The notes under the pieces were generated by a model. It made no database searches. It saw nothing but the letters and a program-made list of their open reading frames with translations, and was not told the origin of the DNA. A DNA stretch of 64,000 nucleotides from assembly GCF_001258055.1 (NCBI RefSeq), contig NZ_CVRM01000011.1:1-64000 (forward strand). The letters run 5' to 3'. A program made the position numbers and the translations under genes. Below, piece after piece: positions 37,435-46,461 of the stretch. This stretch comes from Phaeobacter italicus (lineage in GTDB: Bacteria > Pseudomonadota > Alphaproteobacteria > Rhodobacterales > Rhodobacteraceae). Positions within the stretch are counted from its first letter, which is position 1, and each line of letters begins with the position of its first letter.

Positions 37435-37653
37435 TTACTTGGTGCCGTAGGCCGCTTCGTAAGCGACGCTGCGCAGCTGCGCGCGGCTCATGCCGAGATC
37501 CGCGAGTTCGCGACCAGACAGCGAGGACAGCTCGTTGATGGTCTCGCGATACATGCGGTAACGCGCGATCTTGTCTTTCAGTTCGTCGAATGCGGCGCGC
37601 AGGCTGAAGGCAGCAGCGCCTTTACGGGTGGTGATATTGTCAACAGCGGCCAT
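37435..37653 (-). CDS. ccaF1: DUF1127 RNA-binding protein, CcaF1-like
   Basis: 72 residues. A short N-terminal part is followed by the DUF1127 helix pair: ARYRMYRETINELSSLSGRELADLGMSRAQLRSVAYEAAYGTK. In R. sphaeroides the equivalent protein, CcaF1, is encoded just before four CcsR RNAs, binds RNA and takes part in their maturation (known from that species). The same gene-plus-four-hairpin order here supports the name. GAGGAA lies 8 bases before the ATG. A stress (RpoH-type) promoter would be expected. Confidence 0.85.
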   Translation of the reverse strand: MAAVDNITTRKGAAAFSLRAAFDELKDKIARYRMYRETINELSSLSGRELADLGMSRAQLRSVAYEAAYGTK

Positions 37654-37972
37654 CGTTATATTCCTCGGCGGTCAGTTCGTGTGTTGCCGTCTCCGGCGTC
37701 TCTTGAGGATGAAAATAGGCAATTGCTGCACATGCACAATCCCCAGAAGCGGCAATCCGGATATGCACCAAATGCATGGGTGCCTCTGGGTAAATCAGCA
37801 GATTGCTGCTGAGGTATGCAGCAGCGGGGCTGTTAGCGCTCATTTCTTCGGCAGCGTGCGAATTGCGCGCGCTTGATGCTGGCAGATATCGTGCAATTTT
37901 GCTCATGTGGTGCACCCACTTGGGCTTTGGCGCGGGCAGGGGTATATGACAGCTGTCAAACCGGAGATGCTC
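37654..37972. other. Divergent control region between ccaF1 and apbC
   Basis: 319 bases without a gene. It holds the candidate ccaF1 promoter (37712-37739), a small hairpin GCTGCTG/CAGCAGC (37805-37825), and the GGAG ribosome binding site of apbC. Two in-frame ATGs at 37907 and 37946 upstream of apbC are possible alternative starts. Confidence 0.5.
37712..37739 (-). promoter_or_regulatory. Candidate promoter of ccaF1 and the CcsR-like RNAs
   Basis: TTGTGC (37734-37739), 16 bases, TATTTT (37712-37717) on the minus strand, with CCTATTTT resembling the C-rich -10 start of RpoH-type promoters. The start site would be about 50 bases before the ATG. Weak evidence on its own. Confidence 0.35.
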
Positions 37973-39043
37973 ATGACCCCCACCAAGGATGAGATTCGCG
38001 CAGCGCTTGAACGTCTGCAATTGCCCGACGGCGGCACGCTGGTGTCGCGCGACATGCTGCGCGCCCTGACAATCGACGGCAGCCGCGTCAGTTTCGTGAT
38101 CGAGGCCCCCAGCCCCCAGATCGCCACCCAGATGGAACCCCTGCGCCGCGCGGCAGAGGCAACTGTCCTTGCGCTCGACGGGGTAGAGGCCGTGAGCGTC
38201 GCCCTGACTGCCCATGCGGATGGCCCCTCCAAACCGGCCCCCAGCCTGAAGGTCGGCGGCCACCCCAAGCCGCAGGCCGAACCGCTAAAGCCGAGCGGCG
38301 TCAAACGCATTCTGGCGGTGGGCTCCGGCAAGGGTGGCGTTGGTAAATCCACGGTCAGCGCAAACCTCGCCGTGGCGCTTGCCAGGCAGGGGCGCAAGGT
38401 GGGCCTGCTGGATGCCGACATCTATGGCCCCAGCCAGCCCCGCATGATGGGCGCGAGCGGCCGACCCGCCAGCCCGGATGGCAAGATCATCGAACCTCTG
38501 CACGCTCATGGCGTCACGCTGATGTCGATCGGCTTCATGGTGGACGAAGCCAAGGCCGTGGTCTGGCGTGGCCCGATGCTGATGGGCGCGCTGCAGCAGA
38601 TGCTTGGTCAGGTGAACTGGGGGAACTTGGATGTGCTTATCGTTGATCTGCCGCCCGGCACCGGGGATGTGCAGCTGACGCTTTGCACCAAGGCAGAGCT
38701 GTCGGGCGCGATTGTGGTCTCCACTCCGCAGGACGTCGCGCTGATTGACGCGCGCAAGGCGCTCGACATGTTCGCCACTCTCAAGACGCCGGTGCTGGGG
38801 CTGATCGAAAACATGTCCTTCTTTGCCTGTCCCGATTGCGGCGGAGAGCATCACATCTTTGGTCACGGGGGTGTCGCCGCCGAAGCCGAGCGTCTGGGCG
38901 TGCCTCTTCTGGGGTCATTGCCCATTGATCTGGATACGCGTCTGGCGGGGGATGCCGGCACGCCTGTGGCCGCCGGAGAGGGCGCGATGGCGCAGGCCTA
39001 CGCCCGCATGGCCGAGGGGTTGGTGCGCGGCGGCATGGCCTGA
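37973..39043 (+). CDS. apbC: Iron-sulfur cluster carrier protein (Mrp/ApbC)
   Basis: 356 residues from the ATG at 37973 (GGAG 8 bases upstream). N-terminal DUF59/MIP18-like domain about 1-95 (IRAALERLQLPDGGTLVSRDMLRAL), a Pro-rich linker, then a deviant Walker A GSGKGGVGKST (117-127), DADIYGPSQPRM and DLPPGTGDVQLTL. The cluster-bridging pair C286-P-D-C289 is in FFACPDCGGEHHIFG. It binds and transfers Fe-S clusters as a dimer; a useful partner for the many Fe-S enzymes here (ThiC, BioB). Confidence 0.94.
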   Translation: MTPTKDEIRAALERLQLPDGGTLVSRDMLRALTIDGSRVSFVIEAPSPQIATQMEPLRRAAEATVLALDGVEAVSVALTAHADGPSKPAPSLKVGGHPKPQAEPLKPSGVKRILAVGSGKGGVGKSTVSANLAVALARQGRKVGLLDADIYGPSQPRMMGASGRPASPDGKIIEPLHAHGVTLMSIGFMVDEAKAVVWRGPMLMGALQQMLGQVNWGNLDVLIVDLPPGTGDVQLTLCTKAELSGAIVVSTPQDVALIDARKALDMFATLKTPVLGLIENMSFFACPDCGGEHHIFGHGGVAAEAERLGVPLLGSLPIDLDTRLAGDAGTPVAAGEGAMAQAYARMAEGLVRGGMA

Positions 39044-39072
39044 CCCGCGACATTATATGGATGAGTGACAGG

Positions 39073-39105
39073 GGGGCAGGGCCGATCCGGGCGCTGCCCC
39101 TTTCT
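39073..39105 (+). terminator. Possible terminator of apbC
   Basis: GGGGCAG (39073-39079) and CTGCCCC (39094-39100) form a 7-bp stem with a 14-base loop, followed by TTTCTCT. Weaker than the others in the window but well placed, 30 bases after the stop. Confidence 0.55.
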
Positions 39106-39884
39106 CTATCCGGCCATCGCCTGCAATGGCGCACACAGATCATGCCGCACAGATCATGCTGCATGGTGCCATCGCGCGGTGGGATGTCATGGGCGCGTCG
39201 CTGTCATGTCCCTGCCGTGTCCCTGCCATGTCCCCGCGGGCCTTGGTCTGGGATCAGGTGGGAGGATATGGGCGTCATGGGAAATCATGGCCCATCTGGG
39301 GTGATGCTGGGCAAATCAGCCCCGAATCACTTGGGCGATCCGGCGGTTTTTGGCGGAAATGGTCGCCAACCCCGCGAGAATCGGGGCGTCCCCCCTCCAG
39401 ATCGACCCTGATTTCGGAAAATGAAAGCGATTCTGTGGGAATTCATGGAACTTTTTTCGACCCTGCTGAGACCACTACATATAGTCGTTTTCACGCTAGC
39501 TTAACATACCACTAGGTTTTGAATCGATTCTGCGCCAAAGAATCGGAGCGCCGTTATCGCCATGCGAGGGGAGGGTCCATAAAAAACAGTTGTGGCCCAC
39601 GTATTCCCATAGTATCCCTAATTTATCGAATGAGACGGAGAGCAGGGGCGCCAAACGACCCCAACCAAAGACTAAAATAAGCAGGTTTCATACAGGCCTT
39701 CGCTTTCATCGAAAATAGAGATCCGGCGCGCGGGCGAGCAGACATCCCCCCAGGTGGCGCGCGCAGTCGGACACCCCGCAAGTCGGGACGAGGTGGCGGG
39801 TTGATCAGTGGCAGCAGATCAGCCCGCCCCTTTTGCTTCTGGGGATTGGTTCGGCACGAGGGACGCTGAAAAAGGGACGATAGA
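39106..39884. other. Long leader region upstream of mraZ
   Basis: 779 bases without a convincing gene. 39120-39240 is a low-complexity stretch with repeated CATG and TGTCCCTGCC units; 39240-39420 is GC-rich; 39420-39720 turns AT-rich and carries the MraZ-type repeats. A plus-strand frame over 39126-39515 is made of the repeats and has no protein character. A promoter for the division cluster should lie between 39430 and 39800. Confidence 0.6.
39596..39619 (-). promoter_or_regulatory. MraZ-type operator (three 10-bp spaced repeats)
   Basis: CCCA, CCCA and CCCT start at 39596, 39606 and 39616, exactly 10 bases apart; on the minus strand they read AGGGA, TGGGA and TGGGC, like the TGGG-N5/6 direct repeats bound by MraZ (known pattern). 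TTGTGG (39590-39595), 17 bases and TATCCC (39613-39618) overlap them and may be a promoter, so bound MraZ would block it. The reverse orientation to mraZ is unusual. A two-repeat pair TGGGA-N5-TGGAA also lies at about 39438-39452 on the plus strand. Confidence 0.5.
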
Positions 39885-40388
39885 TTGGGCCGTAGGTTCA
39901 GAGGTGAAAGCCACCATAAGGTGGATACAAAGGGGCGGGTGTCGATTCCGGCCTCCTTTCGCCGTGTTCTGGAGGCGGGTGATCCCAACTGGCAGTCCGG
40001 CAATGCGCCCGAACTCGTCATCGTCTACGGCGACCATCGCCGCAATTTCCTTGAATGTTACACCATGGAAGCCATCGAGGAGGTCGACGCAAAGATCGAC
40101 TCCTTGCCACGCGGCTCCATGCCCCGCAAAATGCTGCAGCGCATGTTCCACGGTCAGTCCTTTCCGACCACCGTTGATGAAACCGGCCGCCTTGTGCTGC
40201 CCGCGAAGCTGCGCAACAAGATCGGACTGGAAGGCGAGGCCTTCTTTATCGCTGCGGGCGATACCTTCCAGATCTGGAAGCCAGAAACCTACGAAGAGGA
40301 AGAGTTGGCGAAATCCGAAGAGTGGATGGAAGATCTGCCAGAGGACTTCGACCCGATGGAATTCCTCGATGGCGCCGGAGGCGCTTGA
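39885..40388 (+). CDS. mraZ: Transcriptional regulator MraZ
   Basis: 167 residues with a TTG start; AAGGGA lies 7 bases before it and no ATG fits the conserved N-terminus (GRRFRGESHHKVDTKGRVSIPASFR). Two SpoVT/AbrB-type half-barrels are seen, the second at TTVDETGRLVLPAKLRNKIGLEGEAFFI. MraZ forms a ring that represses the division cluster through its own promoter. First gene of that cluster, 3 bases before rsmH. The acidic C-terminal tail (EEEELAKSEEWMEDLPEDFDP) is longer than in E. coli. Confidence 0.93.
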   Translation: MGRRFRGESHHKVDTKGRVSIPASFRRVLEAGDPNWQSGNAPELVIVYGDHRRNFLECYTMEAIEEVDAKIDSLPRGSMPRKMLQRMFHGQSFPTTVDETGRLVLPAKLRNKIGLEGEAFFIAAGDTFQIWKPETYEEEELAKSEEWMEDLPEDFDPMEFLDGAGGA

Positions 40389-40391
40389 TCC

Positions 40392-41384
40392 ATGACAACG
40401 GACCGTCAAACGTCTTCCGGTCCTCACGTACCGGTCCTTTTGCGCCCCCTCCTGGCTGCGGTTGCGCCTGTGTCCGGCCGCTGGCTGGATGGCACGTTCG
40501 GCGCCGGTGGCTACAGCCGCGGCCTGCTTGAAGCAGGAGCCGATCACGTGATCGGCGTTGACCGCGATCCGCTGGCGTTTGAAATGGCTCAGGACTGGAT
40601 TGGCGACTATGATGGTCGCCTGACCTTCCAGCAGGGTGTGTTTTCGCGCATGGATGAATATGCGCAGGATCTCGACGGGGTTGTGCTTGACCTTGGGGTG
40701 TCCTCCATGCAGCTGGACATGGCCGAACGTGGTTTTTCCTTCATGCGGGACGGGCCGCTCGATATGCGGATGTCGCAGGATGGCCCTTCCGCCGCCGATC
40801 TCGTGGCCGAGCTGGATGAGGCGGCGCTGGCGGATATCCTCTTTATGTTTGGCGAGGAACGCGCCAGCCGCCGCATCGCCCGCGCCATCGTCAAGGCCCG
40901 CACCGAAGCGCCGATCACCACCACCCTGCAGCTCGCAGGGATCATCGAAAGCTGCCTGCCGCGCTCCAAACCCGGCCAGTCGCATCCCGCAACGCGCAGC
41001 TTTCAGGGCCTGCGCATCGCGGTGAACGCAGAATACGAAGAGCTGTTCGAGGGCCTTCTGGCGGCAGAGCGCGCGCTGAAACCCGGTGGTCTGCTGGCCG
41101 TCGTGACCTTTCACTCGATCGAAGACCGGATGGTCAAACGCTTCTTCCAGCACCGCGCTGGCAAGACCGGCCGCGCCAACCGCTACGCGCCGGAACAGGA
41201 AGAAACCCCCTCCCAGTTCACCCTTGTCACCCGCAAGGCCGTGGGCCCCGATGACGAGGAGCTGGCCGAAAACCCGCGCTCGCGTTCGGCCCGCCTGCGG
41301 GTGGGGCGCCGCACCGATGCGGCCCCGGTCGAGATTTCGGCCAAAGACATTGGCATGCCTCAGCTAAAGGGCAAACGGTCATGA
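40392..41384 (+). CDS. rsmH: 16S rRNA (cytosine(1402)-N(4))-methyltransferase RsmH
   Basis: 330 residues. It methylates N4 of C1402 in 16S rRNA. Typical segments: [26 protein letters not shown] (SAM motif), [43 protein letters not shown] and [16 protein letters not shown]. It overlaps ftsL by ATGA, so translation is coupled. Confidence 0.96.
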   Translation: MTTDRQTSSGPHVPVLLRPLLAAVAPVSGRWLDGTFGAGGYSRGLLEAGADHVIGVDRDPLAFEMAQDWIGDYDGRLTFQQGVFSRMDEYAQDLDGVVLDLGVSSMQLDMAERGFSFMRDGPLDMRMSQDGPSAADLVAELDEAALADILFMFGEERASRRIARAIVKARTEAPITTTLQLAGIIESCLPRSKPGQSHPATRSFQGLRIAVNAEYEELFEGLLAAERALKPGGLLAVVTFHSIEDRMVKRFFQHRAGKTGRANRYAPEQEETPSQFTLVTRKAVGPDDEELAENPRSRSARLRVGRRTDAAPVEISAKDIGMPQLKGKRS

Positions 41385-41737
41385 AAACGCTGCTTTACAT
41401 CGTGACATCGCTCGCGGTCCTGGGCCTTGCGTTCTGGGCCTACCGCGAAAACTACACCACCCAGCAGGTGCTGAAGGAAACCCGCAGCCTGCAACGCCAG
41501 ATCGGCGCCCAGCAGGCCCGGCTCAGCGTGTTGCGCGCAGAATGGGCCTATCTGAACCGCCCCCAGCGCCTGCGCGAACTGGCAGAGCTGAACTTCGACC
41601 GTCTCAGCCTGCTGCCCCTGCGTCCCGAACAATTTGGCCGCGTGGATGAGGTCGCCTATCCCCGCGACGAGGACGTGATCGAATTCTCCAACGGGGTCGA
41701 AGTGTCCTCGCTCAACGCACGGAGAGACCAGCCATGA
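41381..41737 (+). CDS. ftsL: Cell division protein FtsL
   Basis: 118 residues. A transmembrane segment at about 3-20 ([19 protein letters not shown]) is followed by a coiled-coil region ([42 protein letters not shown]), the bitopic layout of FtsL. Primary sequence is poorly conserved in this family; the position between rsmH and ftsI is decisive. It acts in the periplasm with FtsB and FtsQ to activate FtsWI. Confidence 0.88.
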   Translation: MKTLLYIVTSLAVLGLAFWAYRENYTTQQVLKETRSLQRQIGAQQARLSVLRAEWAYLNRPQRLRELAELNFDRLSLLPLRPEQFGRVDEVAYPRDEDVIEFSNGVEVSSLNARRDQP

Positions 41738-43524
41738 TCCGAACGCCGCTGCGCCCTCTGGCCCGCATTTTGACGGCCCGTGCCAACGGCGAAAATCCGG
41801 ACGTGATCGAACGCGAAAACCTGCGTCAGCGTCATGCCGAAATGCAGGCCGCCTCGCGCCAGCGCGCCGAAGGGCGCCTGCTGGTTCTGGGTGTTTTCTT
41901 TCTGGTGGCCTTTACTGCCATTGCCGTTCGCATGGGCGCGCTTGCAACCTCAGAGGCGGTTGAACCGGTCGCCAGCACCGCAGGCGGCAGCGGCATTGCC
42001 ATGCAGCGTGCCGATATCGTCGACCGCAAGGGCCGTATCCTTGCGACGAATTTCGAAACCCATTCGCTTTATGCCCAGCCGCCGCAAATGGTCGATCCCG
42101 AAGGCGCGGTAGAGCGTCTGGTCGAAATCTTTCCCGATCTGGATCGTGACCGCCTGCTTGAGGATTTCACCGGCAAGCGCAAGTTCGTGTGGATCAAGAA
42201 GAAAATCAGCCCCGAGCAGAAACAGGCGGTGCATGACATCGGTGATCCCGGCCTGCTGTTTGGTCCGCGCGAAATGCGGCTCTATCCCAATGGCAGCCTC
42301 GCGGCTCATGTCATGGGCGGCGCCGGGTTTGGCAAGGAAGGCGTCACCGCCGCCGAAGTGATCGGCGTTGCGGGCGTGGAAAAGCAATTCGACGACTATC
42401 TCCGCGATCCGGCCAATGGGGGCCGTCCGCTGCAGCTCTCGCTGGATCTGACGGTTCAGGCCGCCTCTGAACAGGTGCTTTTGGGGGGCATGAAGCTGAT
42501 GAACGCCAAGGGGGCGACATCGGTTTTGATGGATGTCTACACCGGCGAGGTGATCTCTGTTGTGTCGCTGCCGGATTTCGACCCCAACGACCGGCCGCGC
42601 CCACCCACCTCTGGCTTTGACCCCTCGGTCAGCCCGCTGTTCAACCGCGCGGTGCAGGGGGTGTATGAACTGGGCTCGACCTTCAAGATTTTCACGGCGG
42701 CACAAGCGGTTGACCTTGGGCTGGTGAATTCCGAGACCATCATCGACACCTCTGGTCCGATGCGGATCGGTCGCTTTCCCATCGGCGAGTTCAACAACAA
42801 GAACTATGGCAAGCTGAGCGTCGCAGACATCATCGTGAACAGCTCCAACCGCGGCACCGGTCGACTGGCGCTGCAAATCGGGGCAGAGCGTCAGCAACAG
42901 TTCCTGCGCGCGCTTGGCATGTTCGACCCAACCCCGATCGAGATCGTCGAGGCCTCCGGCGGCCAGCCGCTGAAGCCCAAGAAATGGGGCGAACTCAGCA
43001 CTGTGACCATCTCCTACGGTCACGGGTTGTCGACCAGCCCGATGCATCTGGCGGCGGGGTATGCCGCCATCGCCAACGGCGGTCGCTACGTCAGCCCGAC
43101 CATCCTGCGCCAGACCGGACCGCAACTGGGGGATCGGGTGATGTCAGAGGATGCCGCCGCCCAGGCCCGCGCCATGCTGCGCAAGGTCGTGACCAGCGGC
43201 ACCGCCTCCTTCGGAGAGGTTCCGGGCTATCAGGTCGGTGGCAAGACCGGCACAGCCGACAAACCCAAACCCCGTGGTGGCTATTATGAAAGCAAGGTCA
43301 TCGCGACCTTTGCCGCCATGTTCCCGGCCCATGATCCAAAGTATGTGCTGATCGTCACACTTGATGAACCCTCGGTCATTGCCCACGGCGAAGAACGCCG
43401 CACAGCGGGTTGGACGGCGGTTCCTGTCGCAGGCGAGATGATCGGCAGAATTGCGCCGCTTCTGGGCCTCAGACCACAAGTTGAACCCGACCAGATCACT
43501 GGTATAACCCTCACCTCAAACTGA
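41734..43524 (+). CDS. ftsI: Peptidoglycan D,D-transpeptidase FtsI (PBP3)
   Basis: 596 residues, class B penicillin-binding protein of the septum. A cytoplasmic tail, TM at about 47-68 (RLLVLGVFFLVAFTAIAVRMGAL), a pedestal domain (IVDRKGRILATNFETHSLY), then the transpeptidase: S315-T-F-K318, SSN in NSSNRGTGRLALQ, and K504-T-G-T. It overlaps ftsL by 4 bases and precedes murE by 15. Confidence 0.96.
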   Translation: MIRTPLRPLARILTARANGENPDVIERENLRQRHAEMQAASRQRAEGRLLVLGVFFLVAFTAIAVRMGALATSEAVEPVASTAGGSGIAMQRADIVDRKGRILATNFETHSLYAQPPQMVDPEGAVERLVEIFPDLDRDRLLEDFTGKRKFVWIKKKISPEQKQAVHDIGDPGLLFGPREMRLYPNGSLAAHVMGGAGFGKEGVTAAEVIGVAGVEKQFDDYLRDPANGGRPLQLSLDLTVQAASEQVLLGGMKLMNAKGATSVLMDVYTGEVISVVSLPDFDPNDRPRPPTSGFDPSVSPLFNRAVQGVYELGSTFKIFTAAQAVDLGLVNSETIIDTSGPMRIGRFPIGEFNNKNYGKLSVADIIVNSSNRGTGRLALQIGAERQQQFLRALGMFDPTPIEIVEASGGQPLKPKKWGELSTVTISYGHGLSTSPMHLAAGYAAIANGGRYVSPTILRQTGPQLGDRVMSEDAAAQARAMLRKVVTSGTASFGEVPGYQVGGKTGTADKPKPRGGYYESKVIATFAAMFPAHDPKYVLIVTLDEPSVIAHGEERRTAGWTAVPVAGEMIGRIAPLLGLRPQVEPDQITGITLTSN

Positions 43525-43539
43525 TCAGGTGGGGTTGCT

Positions 43540-45024
43540 ATGAGCACCAGTCAAAACCGTCCTCTGAGCCAGCTGGGGCTAACCGCCCGCGGCGGGGTCG
43601 ATCCGATGATCTGCGGCATTGCCGTGGACAGCCGCAAGGTGGTCGAAGGGGGGCTGTTTGCGGCCCTTCCGGGCAGTCAGGTGCATGGGGCGAAATTCAC
43701 CCCGGCCGCGCTTGGCAATGGGGCGGCGGCAATCCTGACCGACGCCGCCGGGGCGCAGATCGTGGCAGAGCTGTTGCGCGATTCCACCGTGGCGCTGGTG
43801 GTGGTCGAAGACCCGCGTCAGGCGCTGGCCTATGCGTCGGCCCTGTGGTTTGGCGCGCAGCCCGAAACCATGGTGGCGGTGACTGGCACCAATGGCAAAA
43901 CCTCGGTGGCGAGCTTTGTGCGTCAGATCTGGATCGAGCTGGGCCACAAGGCGGTAAACCTTGGCACCACCGGTGTCGAAGGCGCCTGGAGCCATCCGCT
44001 CAACCATACCACACCCGAACCTGTCACGCTGCATGATGCGCTGGCGCAGGCCGCAGCAGCCGGCGTCACCCATGCCGCGATGGAGGCCTCCTCGCACGGG
44101 CTGGACCAGCGGCGTCTGGACGGTGTGCATCTGGCGGCGGCCGGCTTTACCAATTTCACCCAGGACCATCTGGACTATCACGAAACATTCGAGGCGTATT
44201 TCGCCGCCAAGGCCGGGCTGTTTCGCCGGGTGCTGCCAGAAGATGGCGTGGCGGTCATCAATATGGACGATCCGCGCGGCCCGGAAATGCGCGCCATCGC
44301 CGCTGCGCGCGGGCAGGAGGTGATCTCTGTCGGGCGCGGCGCGGGCGATCTGTCCCTGATCGGTGCACGCTTTGATGCCTCTGGGCAGGACATGCGGTTT
44401 ACCTGGCACGACAAACCCTATCAGGCGCGGCTGAACCTGATCGGCGGTTTCCAGGCCGAGAACATCCTGCTGGCCTGTGGTCTGGTGATCGCCAGCGGAG
44501 AAGACCCGCAGGCCGTGTTTGAGACGCTGCCACATCTGCAGACCGTACGGGGCCGGATGCAGCTGGCGGCCACCCGCGACAATGGCGCGACGGTGTTTGT
44601 GGATTACGCCCATACCCCCGATGCGGTGGCCACTGCGATCAAGGCGCTGCGCCCGCATGTGCTGGGCCGGTTGGTGGCCATTGTCGGCGCTGGCGGTGAT
44701 CGCGATGCCGCCAAACGCCCGCTGATGGGGCAGGCCGCGCAGGAGAATGCGGATCTGGTGATTGTCACCGACGACAACCCCCGCAGTGAGGATCCGGCGG
44801 TGATCCGTGCCGCTGTCAAGGGCGGTGCGCCGGGCGCGCTGGAAGTGGGCGACCGGGCCGAGGCGATCTTGCGCGGCGTTGATGCGCTGGGGGCGGGCGA
44901 TGCCCTGCTGATCTGCGGCAAGGGGCATGAGACCGGCCAGATCGTTGGCACAGATGTTCTGCCCTTTGATGATGTCGAACAGGCGAGCATGGCTGTCGCC
45001 GCTCTGGACGGGAGGCTGGTATGA
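43540..45024 (+). CDS. murE: UDP-MurNAc-tripeptide synthetase (mDAP-adding)
   Basis: 494 residues. Mur ligase that adds meso-diaminopimelate. ATP loop TGTNGKT (115-121), the carbamylated-lysine region YHETFEAYFAAKAGLF, and DNPR (412-415), the motif that selects meso-DAP over lysine. It overlaps murF by 4 bases. Confidence 0.96.
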   Translation: MSTSQNRPLSQLGLTARGGVDPMICGIAVDSRKVVEGGLFAALPGSQVHGAKFTPAALGNGAAAILTDAAGAQIVAELLRDSTVALVVVEDPRQALAYASALWFGAQPETMVAVTGTNGKTSVASFVRQIWIELGHKAVNLGTTGVEGAWSHPLNHTTPEPVTLHDALAQAAAAGVTHAAMEASSHGLDQRRLDGVHLAAAGFTNFTQDHLDYHETFEAYFAAKAGLFRRVLPEDGVAVINMDDPRGPEMRAIAAARGQEVISVGRGAGDLSLIGARFDASGQDMRFTWHDKPYQARLNLIGGFQAENILLACGLVIASGEDPQAVFETLPHLQTVRGRMQLAATRDNGATVFVDYAHTPDAVATAIKALRPHVLGRLVAIVGAGGDRDAAKRPLMGQAAQENADLVIVTDDNPRSEDPAVIRAAVKGGAPGALEVGDRAEAILRGVDALGAGDALLICGKGHETGQIVGTDVLPFDDVEQASMAVAALDGRLV

Positions 45025-46433
45025 CGCTTTGGACCGCTGAGGAAACCGCCGCAGCAACCGGTGGCGTTGCCATTGGCGACTGGCATGTGAACGGGATTTC
45101 CATCGACACGCGCAGCATCGCCAAGGGGGATCTGTTCGTGGCCTTGAAGGCGGCGCGTGACGGCCATGATTTTGTGGCGCAGGCGCTGGAGAAAGGCGCC
45201 GGTGCTGCGCTGGTGTCGCGCAGACCCGAGGGCGTCAGCGAAGATGCGCCGCTGTTGCTGGTTGAGGATGTGCAGACCGGGCTGGAGGCCCTTGGCCGCG
45301 CGGGTCGTGCGCGCACGGATGCGCGGGTGATCGCGGTTACCGGATCGGTCGGCAAGACCTCGACCAAGGAAATGCTGGCGCGTATGTTGTCGGATCAGGG
45401 TCGCACCCATGCCGCCGTCGCAAGCTACAACAACCATTGGGGCGTGCCGCTGACGTTGGCCCGGATGCCGCGCGACACCGAATTTGCGGTGATTGAAATT
45501 GGCATGAACCACCCCGGCGAGATCAGCCCGCTTGCAAAACAGGCTCGCCCGCATGTGGCGATGGTCACAACCGTGGCCCCCGTGCATCTGGAGGCCTTTG
45601 ACGGCATCGAAGGCATCGCCGCAGAGAAGGCTGCCATCATGGATGGCCTGGAGCCCGGCGGCGTTGCGGTTTTGAACGCTGATATTGCCGAGGCCCCGAT
45701 TCTGCAGGCAGTTGCCGGGCGTGCGGCGCAGGATGTGCAGTGGTTTGGCACCGGTCAGGGGCCGATTGCGCCCAGCTACCGGCTGGTCGCAACCACCCTG
45801 CGCGGAGATGAGACAGAGGCCGAAGTCACCCTGCCCGGCGGGCAGGGGCATCGTTTGCAGATCCAATCGCTTGGCGCGCATTTTGCAATGAACGCGCTTG
45901 GGGCGCTGGCCTGTCTTGCGGCTTTGGATCTGGATCTGACCAAGGCCGTGCAGAGCCTGTCGCTCTGGTCGCCCGTCACCGGTCGCGGGGCGCGTGAAAC
46001 CGTGTCACTGGGCGCGGGGCAGGGCGAAATCCTGCTGCTGGATGACAGCTATAACGCCAACCCCACATCCGTGGCCGCCGCGCTGGCGGTGCTGGCGGCA
46101 ACCCCCTGCGAGGGCCGTCGCATCGCCTATCTTGGCGACATGAAAGAGCTCGGCCCGCAGGAAGCGGCGCTGCACGCAGCCCTCGCTGATTTGCCCGCGA
46201 TGGCGGATCTGGATGCGGTGCACTGCATCGGGCCTTTGATGGGCGCGCTTCATGCTGCCCTGCCTGCGGACAAACGCGGCGGGCACTATGCCAGCAGCGC
46301 CGATGTGCTGGCTGATCTGCCGGGTCAGATCGGTGCAGGCGATGTTGTGCTGGCGAAAGGGTCTCTCAGCATGGCGCTGGCCAAGGTTGTTGACGGCATC
46401 CGCGAATTGGGCCATGGCGAGGCCACTTCTTAA
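45021..46433 (+). CDS. murF: UDP-MurNAc-tripeptide:D-Ala-D-Ala ligase
   Basis: 470 residues. Adds the D-Ala-D-Ala dipeptide made by Ddl to the UDP-MurNAc tripeptide. ATP loop TGSVGKT (107-113), SYNNHWGVPLTLARMP, EIGMNHPGEI and LLDDSYNANPTSVAAAL are MurF signatures. 28 bases separate it from mraY. Confidence 0.96.
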   Translation: MTLWTAEETAAATGGVAIGDWHVNGISIDTRSIAKGDLFVALKAARDGHDFVAQALEKGAGAALVSRRPEGVSEDAPLLLVEDVQTGLEALGRAGRARTDARVIAVTGSVGKTSTKEMLARMLSDQGRTHAAVASYNNHWGVPLTLARMPRDTEFAVIEIGMNHPGEISPLAKQARPHVAMVTTVAPVHLEAFDGIEGIAAEKAAIMDGLEPGGVAVLNADIAEAPILQAVAGRAAQDVQWFGTGQGPIAPSYRLVATTLRGDETEAEVTLPGGQGHRLQIQSLGAHFAMNALGALACLAALDLDLTKAVQSLSLWSPVTGRGARETVSLGAGQGEILLLDDSYNANPTSVAAALAVLAATPCEGRRIAYLGDMKELGPQEAALHAALADLPAMADLDAVHCIGPLMGALHAALPADKRGGHYASSADVLADLPGQIGAGDVVLAKGSLSMALAKVVDGIRELGHGEATS

Positions 46434-46461
46434 AAACACGTGAACTGAGGGACCGGCTGAC

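Noticed and set aside
39126-39515. A 129-codon plus-strand open frame between apbC and mraZ
   Set aside because: It consists of the local CATG/TGTCCCTGCC repeats, has biased composition (His, Pro, Cys, Met), no ribosome binding site and no family resemblance.
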